Shown piece after piece: positions 25,740-35,033 of a stretch of 64,000 nt of DNA; positions within the stretch are counted from its first letter, which is position 1, and each line of letters begins with the position of its first letter. This stretch comes from Flavobacterium xinjiangense (GTDB lineage: Bacteria; Bacteroidota; Bacteroidia; Flavobacteriales; Flavobacteriaceae): contig NZ_FRCL01000002.1 of assembly GCF_900142885.1 (NCBI RefSeq), positions 124,001 through 188,000 of the forward strand, given 5' to 3'. The translations under genes were made by a program, and so were the position numbers. The notes beneath the pieces were generated by a model that ran no database searches, was not told where the DNA came from, and saw nothing but the letters and a program-made list of their open reading frames with translations.

Positions 25740-27344
25740 TTATTCCTCAGCTATTAATGAAGCTAATTTTTCATCTTTATCGTAAATATCCTCATAAAAA
25801 TGAATATCTCCTTTGTCGTCTACCCAAGTGGTAAAATAGCCTATGTAAATGGGAATCTTATTTTTTAGCATATAAGTCGTTTCTTTCTCTCCTTTCATGG
25901 CATCAGTTATACGCTCTACGGGCCATTCTGGATCATCTTTTAATAACAATTGGGCTAATTCTTTACCTTTGTCCATATTGATGCAGCCGTGGCTTAAAGC
26001 GCGATAATTGAATTCGAATAAACTTTTGGATGGCGTATCGTGCAAATAAATATCATTTGGATTCGGAAACATGAATTTTACCAGTCCCATCGGGTTTTTT
26101 CCTCCGGGTCTTTGTCTCACTTTCCCATTGCTGGCTTCCATATTATGTTTAGCTAAATAGTCTTTGTCTCCAAAAAGTGCCAATGATAATTCGTTTTCAA
26201 CAATACTTTGGGGAATATTCCAATACGGACTAAAAACGATATAAGTGAGATAACTGCTAAAAACTGCCGTTTCAGAAATGTTTTTGCCTACCAATAAACT
26301 GGATTCTAGTTCTCTCTTACCATTTTTGGTATAAAGTAGCTGAAAAGCAGGAATATTTATAAAGATGGCCTCATTGGAATTTGCCAACTCAGGATCGATC
26401 CATCGGCAACGTTCCATGTTTACGGCAATCGCTTGAATGTATTTCTGGATTGGTAAATTCATTCGTTGCACTTGCCAATTGGTAATGAGATAATTGGGTT
26501 GATAGCCATTTCGTTTTTTGTATTTCAATACGCCGGCCATTAATTCATTATCGTACACATTACTTTTAGAATCCTGTTGTAAATCTCCAGTAACCGTAAG
26601 CCGTTGTCTGATTTGTCCAATAGTTTTTGAGCTATCATTGGGTTTATACATTTTTACAGCAGTATCGGTGGCTATGTGATTCCAAGTGCCTTTTTTTTCA
26701 ATTTCTCGGTATGTTTTTAAAAAGTCACGCAGTTTGTAATATTGTCCAAACATGTTTTTATTGTTCTGATTCAATAAACTGGGATCAGCCAACATTGAAT
26801 CCAGGAGATCATCGTAAGAGAGATTTTTCCTTGGTAAAAACCATCCAATTTCCCTGATTTTTTCGCTGTCAATACCGAAATATACCTTTTTAGCGTAAAA
26901 CACGTACATAGACGACAGCAGTAGTTCAGTATCGGTTTCGGAGGGATTCGCTGTTAAAGATTTTGTGTCGAATATTCCCTCAATTTTATCTTGACAGGGA
27001 AATTTAGAGTCAATACCATCTTCTTCAAGTTGATTTACTTTGGCATATAACATACTGGCCAAATCAATTATTCGGTTGTCCTCGTACCAAATGGATTTGT
27101 AATTCCGTTTTTTGTATACAGCAGTAACATCATATTGGTATTTTTTTATCTCGGGATATTTCTTAAAAAAGTCAGTGATTATGGCCTTGTTGACGGTGAT
27201 TTCGGGTTTTCCAAAAGTGTACTCCTGAATATTTTTGGCAATAGAAAATACTTTAGCCGTTAAATTCTCATTTCGGTTACGGTAAATTGTAGTAACTGAC
27301 ACTCCACATACAATTACTACGATGGATAAAAAATATTTTCTCAT
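25740..27344 (-). CDS. YcbB-type murein L,D-transpeptidase, paralog 2
   Basis: Same architecture as its two neighbours: a short N-terminal hydrophobic segment (YFLSIVVIVCGVSVTTIY), helical scaffold, peptidoglycan-binding-like piece (IGQIRQRLTVTGDL), and YkuD domain with FSPYWNIPQSIVENEL, DIYLHDTPSKSLF and active-site SHGCINMD. The residue after the catalytic Cys differs (INMD rather than VRVG/IRVA), and ELSLALFG replaces the EILPAI of the others, so it is the most divergent of the three. No lipobox is seen. Confidence 0.9.
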   Translation of the reverse strand: MRKYFLSIVVIVCGVSVTTIYRNRNENLTAKVFSIAKNIQEYTFGKPEITVNKAIITDFFKKYPEIKKYQYDVTAVYKKRNYKSIWYEDNRIIDLASMLYAKVNQLEEDGIDSKFPCQDKIEGIFDTKSLTANPSETDTELLLSSMYVFYAKKVYFGIDSEKIREIGWFLPRKNLSYDDLLDSMLADPSLLNQNNKNMFGQYYKLRDFLKTYREIEKKGTWNHIATDTAVKMYKPNDSSKTIGQIRQRLTVTGDLQQDSKSNVYDNELMAGVLKYKKRNGYQPNYLITNWQVQRMNLPIQKYIQAIAVNMERCRWIDPELANSNEAIFINIPAFQLLYTKNGKRELESSLLVGKNISETAVFSSYLTYIVFSPYWNIPQSIVENELSLALFGDKDYLAKHNMEASNGKVRQRPGGKNPMGLVKFMFPNPNDIYLHDTPSKSLFEFNYRALSHGCINMDKGKELAQLLLKDDPEWPVERITDAMKGEKETTYMLKNKIPIYIGYFTTWVDDKGDIHFYEDIYDKDEKLASLIAEE

Positions 27345-27519
27345 AGTACAATTATATACCTAAAGGTAAAAAAAATATTTTCTCAGGATAACGTATAACC
27401 CTAATTGTTTGTCTCTTTTATGAATATATTAATAAATGAATAGGAGCTGCCATTGCCTGATTATTAAGATTTATGCTATAAATAGGCTTTTTGTTTTCAC
27501 AAGGTTTTACTAATTATTA

Positions 27520-27548
27520 TTGTTTTTACCGCACGATGGTTAAATTTG
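27520..27548 (+). promoter_or_regulatory. Promoter of the hibernation factor gene
   Basis: TTG at 27520-27522, 18-base spacer, TAAATTTG at 27541-27548; the ATG follows at 27576. Confidence 0.6.
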
Positions 27549-27575
27549 AGAATCAATACTAAACATAAAATAAAT

Positions 27576-27890
27576 ATGAAAATTCAAATCAACACAGACA
27601 AAAATATTGAAGGACACGAACGATTAGAAGCCTATTTTTCTAGCGAATTAGAAAAAGTACTGGCTCGTTTTGAAGATAAAATCACGCGTCTTGAAGTGCA
27701 TCTGGGAGATGAAAATAGCGATAAAACGGGTATTAATGACAAACGATGTCTTATAGAAGTTCGTGCCGTAAATATGCAGCCTATAGTAGTCACTAATCAT
27801 GCTGATACAACGGAGAAAGCTTTTCAAGGTTCGTTAGAAAAGATGAAAAAAGTTTTGGGAACCACTTTTGATAAAATGAAAGCACACTAA
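27576..27890 (+). CDS. hpf: Short ribosome hibernation promoting factor (HPF/RaiA family)
   Basis: A 104-residue sigma-54 modulation/S30EA-family protein that binds the small ribosomal subunit and favours inactive dimers in stationary phase. The beta-alpha-beta pattern is visible: KIQINTDKNIEGHERLEAYF, LEVHLGDENSD, CLIEVRAV and TTEKAFQGSLEKMKKVLGT. It lacks the C-terminal dimerisation domain of long HPF. An upstream in-frame GTG or TTG could extend it, but the ATG at 27576 fits the family start and the promoter. It lies alone between divergent and convergent L,D-transpeptidase genes. Confidence 0.9.
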   Translation: MKIQINTDKNIEGHERLEAYFSSELEKVLARFEDKITRLEVHLGDENSDKTGINDKRCLIEVRAVNMQPIVVTNHADTTEKAFQGSLEKMKKVLGTTFDKMKAH

Positions 27891-27912
27891 AGAATCCGTT
27901 TTTGGAAGACAT

Positions 27913-27957
27913 AAAAAAAATGACATTATCTCTTAAAAAAGATAATGTCATTTTTTT
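27913..27957. terminator. Bidirectional terminator between hpf and L,D-transpeptidase 3
   Basis: AAATGACATTATCT and AGATAATGTCATTT flanked by A and T runs form a 14-bp perfect stem that can serve both convergent genes. Confidence 0.85.
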
Positions 27958-27993
27958 GTGGAATACTTATTTTATACTGATTGAATCGAATGA

Positions 27994-29565
27994 TTATTTC
28001 GCAAATATCAAGGAAGCTAATCGTTCGTCTCTATTGTAGATATCTTCATAGAAATGAATCATTCCTTTATCATCTACCCAAGAGGTAAAATAACCAATAT
28101 AAACCGGGATTTTGTTTTTTAATGTATACATGGTTTCTGTATCGCTGTTCATTGCGGCATCAATCTTTTCCGGAGTCCAGTTTGGATCATTTTTCAAAAT
28201 GATATTGGCTAGTTCTTTTGGTTTCGCAACTCGGATGCAACCATGGCTAAATGCCCTGTCTTCACTATTGAATAAGCTTTTTGAAGGCGTATCGTGCAAA
28301 TAAATATTATTGGAATTTGGAAACAAAAATTTCACTTTACCCAAAGAATTATCTCCTCCTGGTTTTTGTCTCACATCTTTGCCATTCCATTCCATATTGT
28401 GTTCGGCTAAATAGTTTTCGTTTTCTTCAATCGCGGGAAGTATCTCTTTTTTCAAAATACTCGTTGGTACATTCCAATACGGACTAAAGGCAATAAATTT
28501 CATTACAGCACTGAAAACTACCGTTTTGTTTAAGGCTTTTCCAACTACGACTTTAGAACGCAACTCCGGTTTTCCATTGTTGAAATAAGTTAGCTCATAA
28601 GCAGGAATATTTACAACTATGAATTCTGGTGATTTTGTGATGTCATTGGAAATCCATCGACAACGTTCCATGTTGACCGTAATTGTTTTTATGCGCTGCG
28701 CAACAGAAACATTCATGTCTTTAATGTGTGCCGGCAAAATAATTTTATCGGTAGTGTTGCCACTTCTCAATTTGTATTTCAAAATTCCGTCAGCTAATGC
28801 ATCGTCATAAACCGTGCTTTTAGAATCTCTTGAAATATCTCCGGTAACAAATAAACGCTGTCTGATTTGTGCTATTGTTTTAGAATTGTCTCCAGGTTTA
28901 TACGACTTTACATTTGGATCTATGGCAATGGTTTTCCATCCTCCTTTTTTCTCTATGTCACGGTAGTTTTGCAAAGCGTCTTTAAGAAGATAATATTGGC
29001 TTAATACCCCTTTTTCGTCTTTATTGATCAAATTAGGTTCAATTAAAAGCGAATCCAAATAACTTACATACGATTGTTTTTTTCTCGGAAGATACCATCC
29101 AAGATCCGTCGTTTTACTAGCAGGTATTCCATGATATACTTTGTCAGCATAAAAAAAGTACAGAGAAGAACTTAGCAATTCTGCATCAATATCTGGTTTC
29201 TGGTCGTTATCCGCATCTTCGTAAATATCGGCTAGTTTGTTTTTATAAGGAACATCAACTTGAACGCCTTCTTCTTCCAGATTATTAAGTTTGTCATATA
29301 GTAGATTACCGAAATCATTAATTCCGTTATCATCATACCAAACATAATGAAATTGATGTTTGCGATACAGTTTCTCCACATCGCCTTGGTATTTTTGCAG
29401 TTTTGGATGATTAACAAAAAATGTTTTTACCAAGGTACTGTCAAAAGGAGTTTCAAGGGAAACTTTAGTTGCTTCTGCTTCTTTTTTGTCCTGCTTTTTA
29501 CAGGAAACAGTTATGAACAAAAATGTCATAACAATAATTATAATTGGGAATTGTAACTTTCTCAT
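27994..29565 (-). CDS. YcbB-type murein L,D-transpeptidase, paralog 3 (lipoprotein)
   Basis: Third member of the cluster, closest to paralog 1 in its catalytic block (FSPYWNVPTSILKKEILPAI, active site SHGCIRVA). Unlike the others it has a lipoprotein signal: MRKLQFPIIIIVMTFLFI followed by TVSCKK with the lipidated Cys. It would therefore be anchored in a membrane facing the periplasm. A peptidoglycan-binding-like segment (IAQIRQRLFVTGDI) precedes the YkuD domain. It has a probable -7 box at 29606-29613 on the minus strand. Confidence 0.9.
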   Translation of the reverse strand: MRKLQFPIIIIVMTFLFITVSCKKQDKKEAEATKVSLETPFDSTLVKTFFVNHPKLQKYQGDVEKLYRKHQFHYVWYDDNGINDFGNLLYDKLNNLEEEGVQVDVPYKNKLADIYEDADNDQKPDIDAELLSSSLYFFYADKVYHGIPASKTTDLGWYLPRKKQSYVSYLDSLLIEPNLINKDEKGVLSQYYLLKDALQNYRDIEKKGGWKTIAIDPNVKSYKPGDNSKTIAQIRQRLFVTGDISRDSKSTVYDDALADGILKYKLRSGNTTDKIILPAHIKDMNVSVAQRIKTITVNMERCRWISNDITKSPEFIVVNIPAYELTYFNNGKPELRSKVVVGKALNKTVVFSAVMKFIAFSPYWNVPTSILKKEILPAIEENENYLAEHNMEWNGKDVRQKPGGDNSLGKVKFLFPNSNNIYLHDTPSKSLFNSEDRAFSHGCIRVAKPKELANIILKNDPNWTPEKIDAAMNSDTETMYTLKNKIPVYIGYFTSWVDDKGMIHFYEDIYNRDERLASLIFAK

Positions 29566-29574
29566 AGGTTAGGC

Positions 29575-30203
29575 TTTAAAGCGTAATAATTTATTTAGAG
29601 TGCTACAAAAATACGTCAAATCAAGTATTGAAATATCAGTTTTGAAAAGTGCGATTTTTTGAGCTTTCCGTTTTGTCTTTACTTTTTATAGGTACTTCAA
29701 AAATATTTTATATGTAAGTATTTGTATGTCAATATTTTATATTTTGTATTTATTGAGGAATTTGAAATTTTTTATCTAATCAAATAATGTAAATCCAAAA
29801 ATTATGAAATAAATAGCAGTAAATATGTAAAATTCTTCCTGCTGCTCGCTTTTGTTAGTATAGCATAAAAACAAGAATAATTTTAAATAGAAAATACGTC
29901 GGTGCTACCGTGTTGGCAACAGTAAAATGGAAATCGCAGATGATACTGATTGTAAGGGTTCGCGCTGTTTTATTAGTGTTCTAGATCAAAAAATAAAACC
30001 CAATTCCTACTATTTTACTCGAATTAATTTATAGCAATCAACAAAATTGCTGTCTAAAAACTCGACTCAATCGGGAGGAATTACCAGGAATGCAAAAGAT
30101 AGTTTGTGCTCTAAAAAACCAGTAGTCAAACCAGTTTTTGTATTATTAGTACCATAACCTGATGTTTTTAGCTACCTTTATTTTAAATCGTAAAAGAATA
30201 CGC
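29575..30203. other. Gap of about 600 bases without a recognised gene
   Basis: Contains minus-strand promoter sequence for L,D-transpeptidase 3. The stretch 29880-30150 has a more gene-like base mix but many stops in all frames; it could be a decayed gene. No RNA gene or repeat is recognised. Confidence 0.4.
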
Positions 30204-32660
30204 ATGAATCAATTTTGGCAGAGCACAAAAACCTATTTTAAAACCGTAAATTTTAGAAAAATAATCAAAAGAATTGGTTTTTTATTTCTGGGAATAGTGG
30301 CGCTTTTGTTAATAGCTTCGGCTGTTTTATCTGTTTATTTTAAAAACCACAAAACAGAAATTGTAACCCAAATTAATGCTAAGATCAACGAAAGTATTTC
30401 CGGGACAGTCAATATTAGCGATATTAATTATAAGTTTTTAAAGGGTTTTCCCAATATGACTTTGGCGTTAAGCCAAGTGGAATTAAAGGATAGTTTGTGG
30501 TCATTCCATAAACGTACCTTGCTCAAGGCTGAACAAATAGAAGTTCGCGTCAATGTTTTGGGGTTGCTTTCTAATGAGATTAATATAGACAAAATTGAAA
30601 TTCAAAATGCCGCTTTGCATTTGTTTAAAGGAAAAAACGGAATTGTAAATACGAATATCTTTAGGCCTAAGCCAAAAAACAAAAAATCGAAAAGTTCTAC
30701 CACTTCTTCCATCAATGAAATCATTTTAGACCAAGTGCATTTCATTTCCGAAAATCAAATGGGGAATAAGTTATTTGATTTTGATGTTCTGGCTTTACGA
30801 AGTAAAATAGATTTCGACGATGATAATTGGCGCACAAAATTATATTTGAAAACGCTTGCCAAAAACATGGCTTTCAACACCAAAAGAGGAAGTTTCATAA
30901 AGAATAAAATCGTTGAAGGTGTTTTGATAGTTGACTTTTCGAAACCCAAAAACCAGATCAGTGTCGCAACAAAGAATCTCGAAATAGGAGAGGAGCTCTT
31001 CGACATTAACGCGCATTTTAGTTTGGACAAAAACAAGTCTCCTTTTGACATTGCCATTAAGACCAATATTTTATGGAAAGACGCTTCGGCATTGTTAAGC
31101 GCTAATATTAGTCGCCGAATTAATCAATTTGACTTGAAAAAGCCAATAAATGTGGGTTGTACCATTGTTGGGGATATGAGTGAAACTGGCGATCCGGAAA
31201 TTGTGGTGACCACAAAAATAAAAAATAATGAACTCAAGATTCCGGACGGAATAATTTCTGACTGTAGTTTTGATGCCAGTTTTACCAACCAATATAAAAA
31301 AGGCGCTGGCTGTAATGATGTAAATTCCACGATTACGTTGACGAATCTTTCCGGGAAATATAAAACGATACCTTTTACAATCCCAATCGGAATTATTTCC
31401 AATTTTGAAAAAACTAAGGCGGCAGGAAGTTTTAGATCGGATTTTCCCGTTTCCCAATTGAATGAAATAATCAACAAAGATTTAATGCATTTTTCTGATG
31501 GTCAGGCCAAAGTGAATTTGGATTTCAAATTTGATATTTTGGATTTAAAAATACAAAAACCTTTGTTTACGGGAAATGTAACCGTTAAAAATGCAACGAT
31601 AAATTATGGTCCACGGAATTTGACTTTCGTAAAAACTGACATTCAGCTTGATTTTACCGAGCAAGCATTACTGATTAAAAAAATTAACTTTAAAGACCGT
31701 CGCAATACGGTTTTTATGGAAGGCAAAATCGATAATTTCCTGACTTTGTATTATGAAAATCCTGAAAAAATGATCGTTAATTGGGATATTTATGCGCCCT
31801 TTCTGGATGTGAAACAGTTTGTGGGTGTTTTTACCAGTTCCGGTAAAAAAGCTCCAAAAACCAAGAATAAAAAAGATGATTTTTCGGAGGAATTGTATTC
31901 CGTTATTGAAAAAAGCCAGATGGTGTTAAATCTGAAAGCGGATAAAATGGTTTACAGTAAAGTAGAGGCGACTAATGCCAAAGCCACTATTTTATTGCTG
32001 AACAACAAATTAATGGTAAAAAATGGTTTGGTGAAAAGTTCCGGTGGGACTATTTCTTTTGATGGGGAATTGGTTCCAAATGGAGATAACTTCCTTCTGG
32101 AATCCAATGCAAAAATTAATCGGGTAGATATTGCCCGTTTCTTGACTTCGCTGAATAATTTTGGGATTCAATCCTTTAAACCCAAAAACATAAATGGATT
32201 TTTAACGGCTTCGGCATCGCTTAAAGGAACGCTGCTTTCCGGAGGGCAATTAAAAACAAATTCACTTTTCGGTGCTGCTAAATTTGATGTGAGTCAGGGC
32301 GCGTTGGTAAATTTTGAACCGATCACAAATATTGCAAAATTCGCTTTTCCTTTTAGAGACGTCAATAATATTGTGTTTAGGGATTTGTCAGGAAACTTTA
32401 AAATCAATGGCGATTTAGTGGATGTAAATGATTTGAAAGTGAGTTCCAACGTTTTAAATTTAGATGTAAACGGCGTATATTCGTTTAACAGAGGAACAAA
32501 TTTAGCGATGACCATTCCGCTGAGAAATCCAAAAAAGGATGAGTTCATTACGAATAAATTTGAAAGAGCTGAAAATCGAAATAAGGGAATTGTACTGCAT
32601 TTATTAGCAGTTGACGTTGATGGAAAAATAAAAATCAGATGGAATAAAAACCATGAATAA
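30204..32660 (+). CDS. AsmA-like inner-membrane-anchored protein
   Basis: A long (about 819 residues) protein with one N-terminal membrane segment (IGFLFLGIVALLLIASAVLSV) followed by an extended beta-rich periplasmic region. Features typical of AsmA/TamB-like bridge proteins: the early KINESISGTVNISDINYKF, repeated strand patterns, and a late AsmA C-terminal-like region (GALVNFEPITNIAKFAFPF, LDVNGVYSFNRGTNL). Known relatives help move lipids between membranes or influence outer membrane assembly. The ATG at 30204 is preferred; one at 30162 adds 14 residues. It is followed closely by a small lipoprotein gene. Confidence 0.82.
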   Translation: MNQFWQSTKTYFKTVNFRKIIKRIGFLFLGIVALLLIASAVLSVYFKNHKTEIVTQINAKINESISGTVNISDINYKFLKGFPNMTLALSQVELKDSLWSFHKRTLLKAEQIEVRVNVLGLLSNEINIDKIEIQNAALHLFKGKNGIVNTNIFRPKPKNKKSKSSTTSSINEIILDQVHFISENQMGNKLFDFDVLALRSKIDFDDDNWRTKLYLKTLAKNMAFNTKRGSFIKNKIVEGVLIVDFSKPKNQISVATKNLEIGEELFDINAHFSLDKNKSPFDIAIKTNILWKDASALLSANISRRINQFDLKKPINVGCTIVGDMSETGDPEIVVTTKIKNNELKIPDGIISDCSFDASFTNQYKKGAGCNDVNSTITLTNLSGKYKTIPFTIPIGIISNFEKTKAAGSFRSDFPVSQLNEIINKDLMHFSDGQAKVNLDFKFDILDLKIQKPLFTGNVTVKNATINYGPRNLTFVKTDIQLDFTEQALLIKKINFKDRRNTVFMEGKIDNFLTLYYENPEKMIVNWDIYAPFLDVKQFVGVFTSSGKKAPKTKNKKDDFSEELYSVIEKSQMVLNLKADKMVYSKVEATNAKATILLLNNKLMVKNGLVKSSGGTISFDGELVPNGDNFLLESNAKINRVDIARFLTSLNNFGIQSFKPKNINGFLTASASLKGTLLSGGQLKTNSLFGAAKFDVSQGALVNFEPITNIAKFAFPFRDVNNIVFRDLSGNFKINGDLVDVNDLKVSSNVLNLDVNGVYSFNRGTNLAMTIPLRNPKKDEFITNKFERAENRNKGIVLHLLAVDVDGKIKIRWNKNHE

Positions 32661-32673
32661 ATACCTAAATCAC

Positions 32674-33177
32674 ATGAAAAAATTACTGGCTGTTCTTGTC
32701 GTTCTCACTTTATCAGGTTGCAAAAGCATGATGGAGAATCAAACAATTTCAAAAGAAAGTATCAATACCACGCTAGATTCCTGGCACAAAGCTGCAGCAG
32801 AAGCTAATTTTAATGATTATTTTAATTTAATGACTGATGATGCAATTTTTATTGGTACTGATGCAACAGAAAATTGGAATAAAACGGACTTTCAAGTTTG
32901 GGCAAAACCCTTTTTTGATAAAGGAAAAGCGTGGAATTTTACAGCAGTAGACCGTCATATTTATTTTGATAAAACGGGAGAAATGGCTTGGTTTGATGAG
33001 TTGTTAAATACTCAAATGAAATTATGCAGAGGTTCTGGGGTTTTGGTGAAAATTGGAAATGAATGGAAAATAAAACACTATGTTTTGTCAATGACTATTC
33101 CCAATGATAATACAAACGAAGTGGTGAAAATAAAAACACCAATAGAAGAAGCTCTTTTGAAAAAAATGCACAAGTAA
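32674..33177 (+). CDS. NTF2/SnoaL-like lipoprotein
   Basis: Lipoprotein signal MKKLLAVLVVLTLSGCKS with a clear lipobox, then an NTF2-like (SnoaL/DUF4440-type) fold: TTLDSWHKAAAEANFNDYF, DDAIFIGTDATENW, FDKTGEMAWFDELL, GSGVLVKIGNEWKIKHYVLS. The domain is a cone-shaped binding pocket found in many stress-related or enzyme-like proteins; the ligand here is unknown. The start at 32674 gives a proper lipoprotein and lies 13 bases after the AsmA-like gene; an upstream ATG at 32653 overlaps that gene. Probably co-transcribed with it. Confidence 0.8.
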   Translation: MKKLLAVLVVLTLSGCKSMMENQTISKESINTTLDSWHKAAAEANFNDYFNLMTDDAIFIGTDATENWNKTDFQVWAKPFFDKGKAWNFTAVDRHIYFDKTGEMAWFDELLNTQMKLCRGSGVLVKIGNEWKIKHYVLSMTIPNDNTNEVVKIKTPIEEALLKKMHK

Positions 33178-33230
33178 AAAGGTCTTGCTTAATTTTTCTT
33201 CGCATCCGCTTTCGGTCTTATATAATTCCC

Positions 33231-33238
33231 TAAATTTG
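33231..33238 (+). promoter_or_regulatory. -7 box for trmB
   Basis: TAAATTTG, 19 bases before the GTG start of trmB. Confidence 0.5.
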
Positions 33239-33257
33239 CCGAAATATTTGTAAAAGA

Positions 33258-33935
33258 GTGGGAAGTAAAAATAAATTAAAGAGATTCAAGGAAAACGAAA
33301 CATTCGAAAACGTTTTTCAACCAACAAGAGAAGAAGTAGTAGGTGATTTATTTCCACTTAAAGGGAAATGGAATGCTGAATTTTTCAAAAATGATAATCC
33401 ATTGGTGTTGGAATTAGGGTGTGGAAAAGGAGAATATTCCGTGGGTCTTGCTGAAAGATATCCTAATAAAAATTTTGTTGGGATTGATATCAAAGGAGCG
33501 CGTTTTTGGCGCGGTGCTAAAACAGCTGTTGAAACAGGTTTGCATAATGTAGCCTTTATTCGAACTCAAATCGAATTAATCAATCATATTTTTGCTGAAA
33601 ATGAAGTAGATGAAATTTGGATTACTTTTCCAGATCCGCAAATAAAATACAAAAGAACAAAACACAGAATGACCAATTCTGAGTTTTTGCAATTGTATAA
33701 AAAAGTACTTAAAAAAGAGGGTGTCGTAAACCTTAAAACCGACAGCGAATTCATGCATGGTTATACACTTGGATTGCTTCATGGCGAAGGGCACGAGGTT
33801 TTGTATGCTAACCATAATGTTTATGTAAATGAAGGAAGTCCAGAGGAAGTAACTGCTTTTCAGACCTTTTACGAAAAACAATATTTGGAAGTTAACAAAG
33901 CAATTACGTATATTCGATTCAAAATTAAAGAATAG
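33258..33935 (+). CDS. trmB: tRNA (guanine-N7-)-methyltransferase
   Basis: Methylates G46 in the variable loop of tRNA using S-adenosylmethionine. The SAM-binding motif LVLELGCGKGEYSVGLA, the IDIKGARFWRGAKTA region, and the family motif WITFPDPQIKYKRTKHR are all present; length 225 is normal. It begins with GTG (MGSKNKLKRF), the usual N terminus in flavobacteria, and there is no ATG nearby. Confidence 0.94.
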   Translation: MGSKNKLKRFKENETFENVFQPTREEVVGDLFPLKGKWNAEFFKNDNPLVLELGCGKGEYSVGLAERYPNKNFVGIDIKGARFWRGAKTAVETGLHNVAFIRTQIELINHIFAENEVDEIWITFPDPQIKYKRTKHRMTNSEFLQLYKKVLKKEGVVNLKTDSEFMHGYTLGLLHGEGHEVLYANHNVYVNEGSPEEVTAFQTFYEKQYLEVNKAITYIRFKIKE

Positions 33936-33988
33936 TTGTACGGTTTTACTGGAATTGTTTTTCTTTTTTGAATGCTGATACCTAGCCT

Positions 33989-34627
33989 ATGAATCTACTT
34001 ATATCTTTAGTTTCCGGTTTTATAACCGCTTTTATAGGGATTACTCCGCCGGGGTTACTCAATATGACGGCGGCAAAAGTGAACTTGAAAGAAGGAAAAA
34101 AAAGTGCATTATGGTTTGTTTTTGGGGCGATTATTATAATATTTTTTCAAGCCTATCTAGCAATACTTTTTGCCAGATTTATTGATGACCGCCCTGATTT
34201 GGTTCTTTTATTGCGCGAAATTGGTTGCGTTGTTTTCTCAGGCTTAACCGTTTATTTCCTTTTGATAGCCAAAAAACCAAAGAAGATAAAAGGAAAAATA
34301 AAGAAGCAGAGTAAAAGTTCTCGTTTTTTTCTTGGAATGTTACTTTCTGCACTTAATTTCTTCCCTATTCCCTATTATGTTTTGGTAAGCATTACCTTAT
34401 CCTCGTATAATTTGTTTTCTTTCGATACCTCTTTCGTTTTTATTTTTGTGAATGGGGTTGTGCTTGGAGCTTTTTTGGTTTTCTACTGCTACATCACTTT
34501 TTTCGGAAAAATACAAAACAAAGCGGATTATATGATGCGAAATATGAATACCATTATTGGCAGTATAACTGGATTGATAGCAGTTGTAACCTTGATCAAC
34601 ATCATAAAACATTACCTAAGCATTTAG
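33989..34627 (+). CDS. LysE family transporter
   Basis: A 212-residue membrane protein with about six transmembrane segments. The N-terminal GFITAFIGITPPGLLNMTAA matches the conserved start of LysE/RhtB exporters (the PPG motif), followed by a cytoplasmic basic loop (KPKKIKGKIKKQSKSSRF) and a C-terminal half with NFFPIPYYVLVSITL. Such proteins export amino acids or related small molecules; the substrate is not evident. Confidence 0.82.
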   Translation: MNLLISLVSGFITAFIGITPPGLLNMTAAKVNLKEGKKSALWFVFGAIIIIFFQAYLAILFARFIDDRPDLVLLLREIGCVVFSGLTVYFLLIAKKPKKIKGKIKKQSKSSRFFLGMLLSALNFFPIPYYVLVSITLSSYNLFSFDTSFVFIFVNGVVLGAFLVFYCYITFFGKIQNKADYMMRNMNTIIGSITGLIAVVTLINIIKHYLSI

Positions 34628-34683
34628 AAGTTCTAAAGCTCAGGATAGTATCATAGTCACCATTTTTTATTAGATTCAAATTC

Positions 34684-35013
34684 ATGTCCGAAGATAATTT
34701 TTTCGAAAGAGTATATGCCATCGCCAGACAAATTCCTTACGGAAAAGTCACTTCTTATGGTGCAATTGCCAAAGCTTTAGGAACAGCCCGTTCCGCACGA
34801 ATGGTTGGGTGGGCAATGAACGCTTCCCATAATATGGAAGATGTTCCGGCACATCGGGTTGTGAACAGAAAAGGGTTGCTTACCGGAAAACTTCATTTTG
34901 ACGGAACAAACCTTATGCAGCAATTACTGGAAAATGAGGGAATTGTTGTGGTTGATAATCAGATAATGGATTTCGAGAAACACTTTTGGCAACCGGAGGT
35001 TAGGCAGCAGTAA
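34684..35013 (+). CDS. Alkyltransferase-like (ATL) DNA-binding protein, MGMT family without catalytic Cys
   Basis: The 109 residues match the DNA-binding domain of O6-alkylguanine-DNA alkyltransferases: VYAIARQIPYGKVTSYGAIA, the winged helix with the Arg finger region ARSARMVGWAMNAS, then VPAHRVVNRKG. In active enzymes the last motif is PCHRV; here Cys is Ala, as in ATL proteins, which flag alkylated bases for nucleotide excision repair rather than repair them directly. It stands alone between a LysE exporter and an unknown gene. Confidence 0.9.
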   Translation: MSEDNFFERVYAIARQIPYGKVTSYGAIAKALGTARSARMVGWAMNASHNMEDVPAHRVVNRKGLLTGKLHFDGTNLMQQLLENEGIVVVDNQIMDFEKHFWQPEVRQQ

Positions 35014-35033
35014 TCAGTCGCGGCTTTCAGTAG

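Noticed and set aside
29880..30150. Possible decayed gene before the AsmA-like gene
   Set aside because: Many stops in all frames and no recognisable protein motif after trying the three plus frames by eye.
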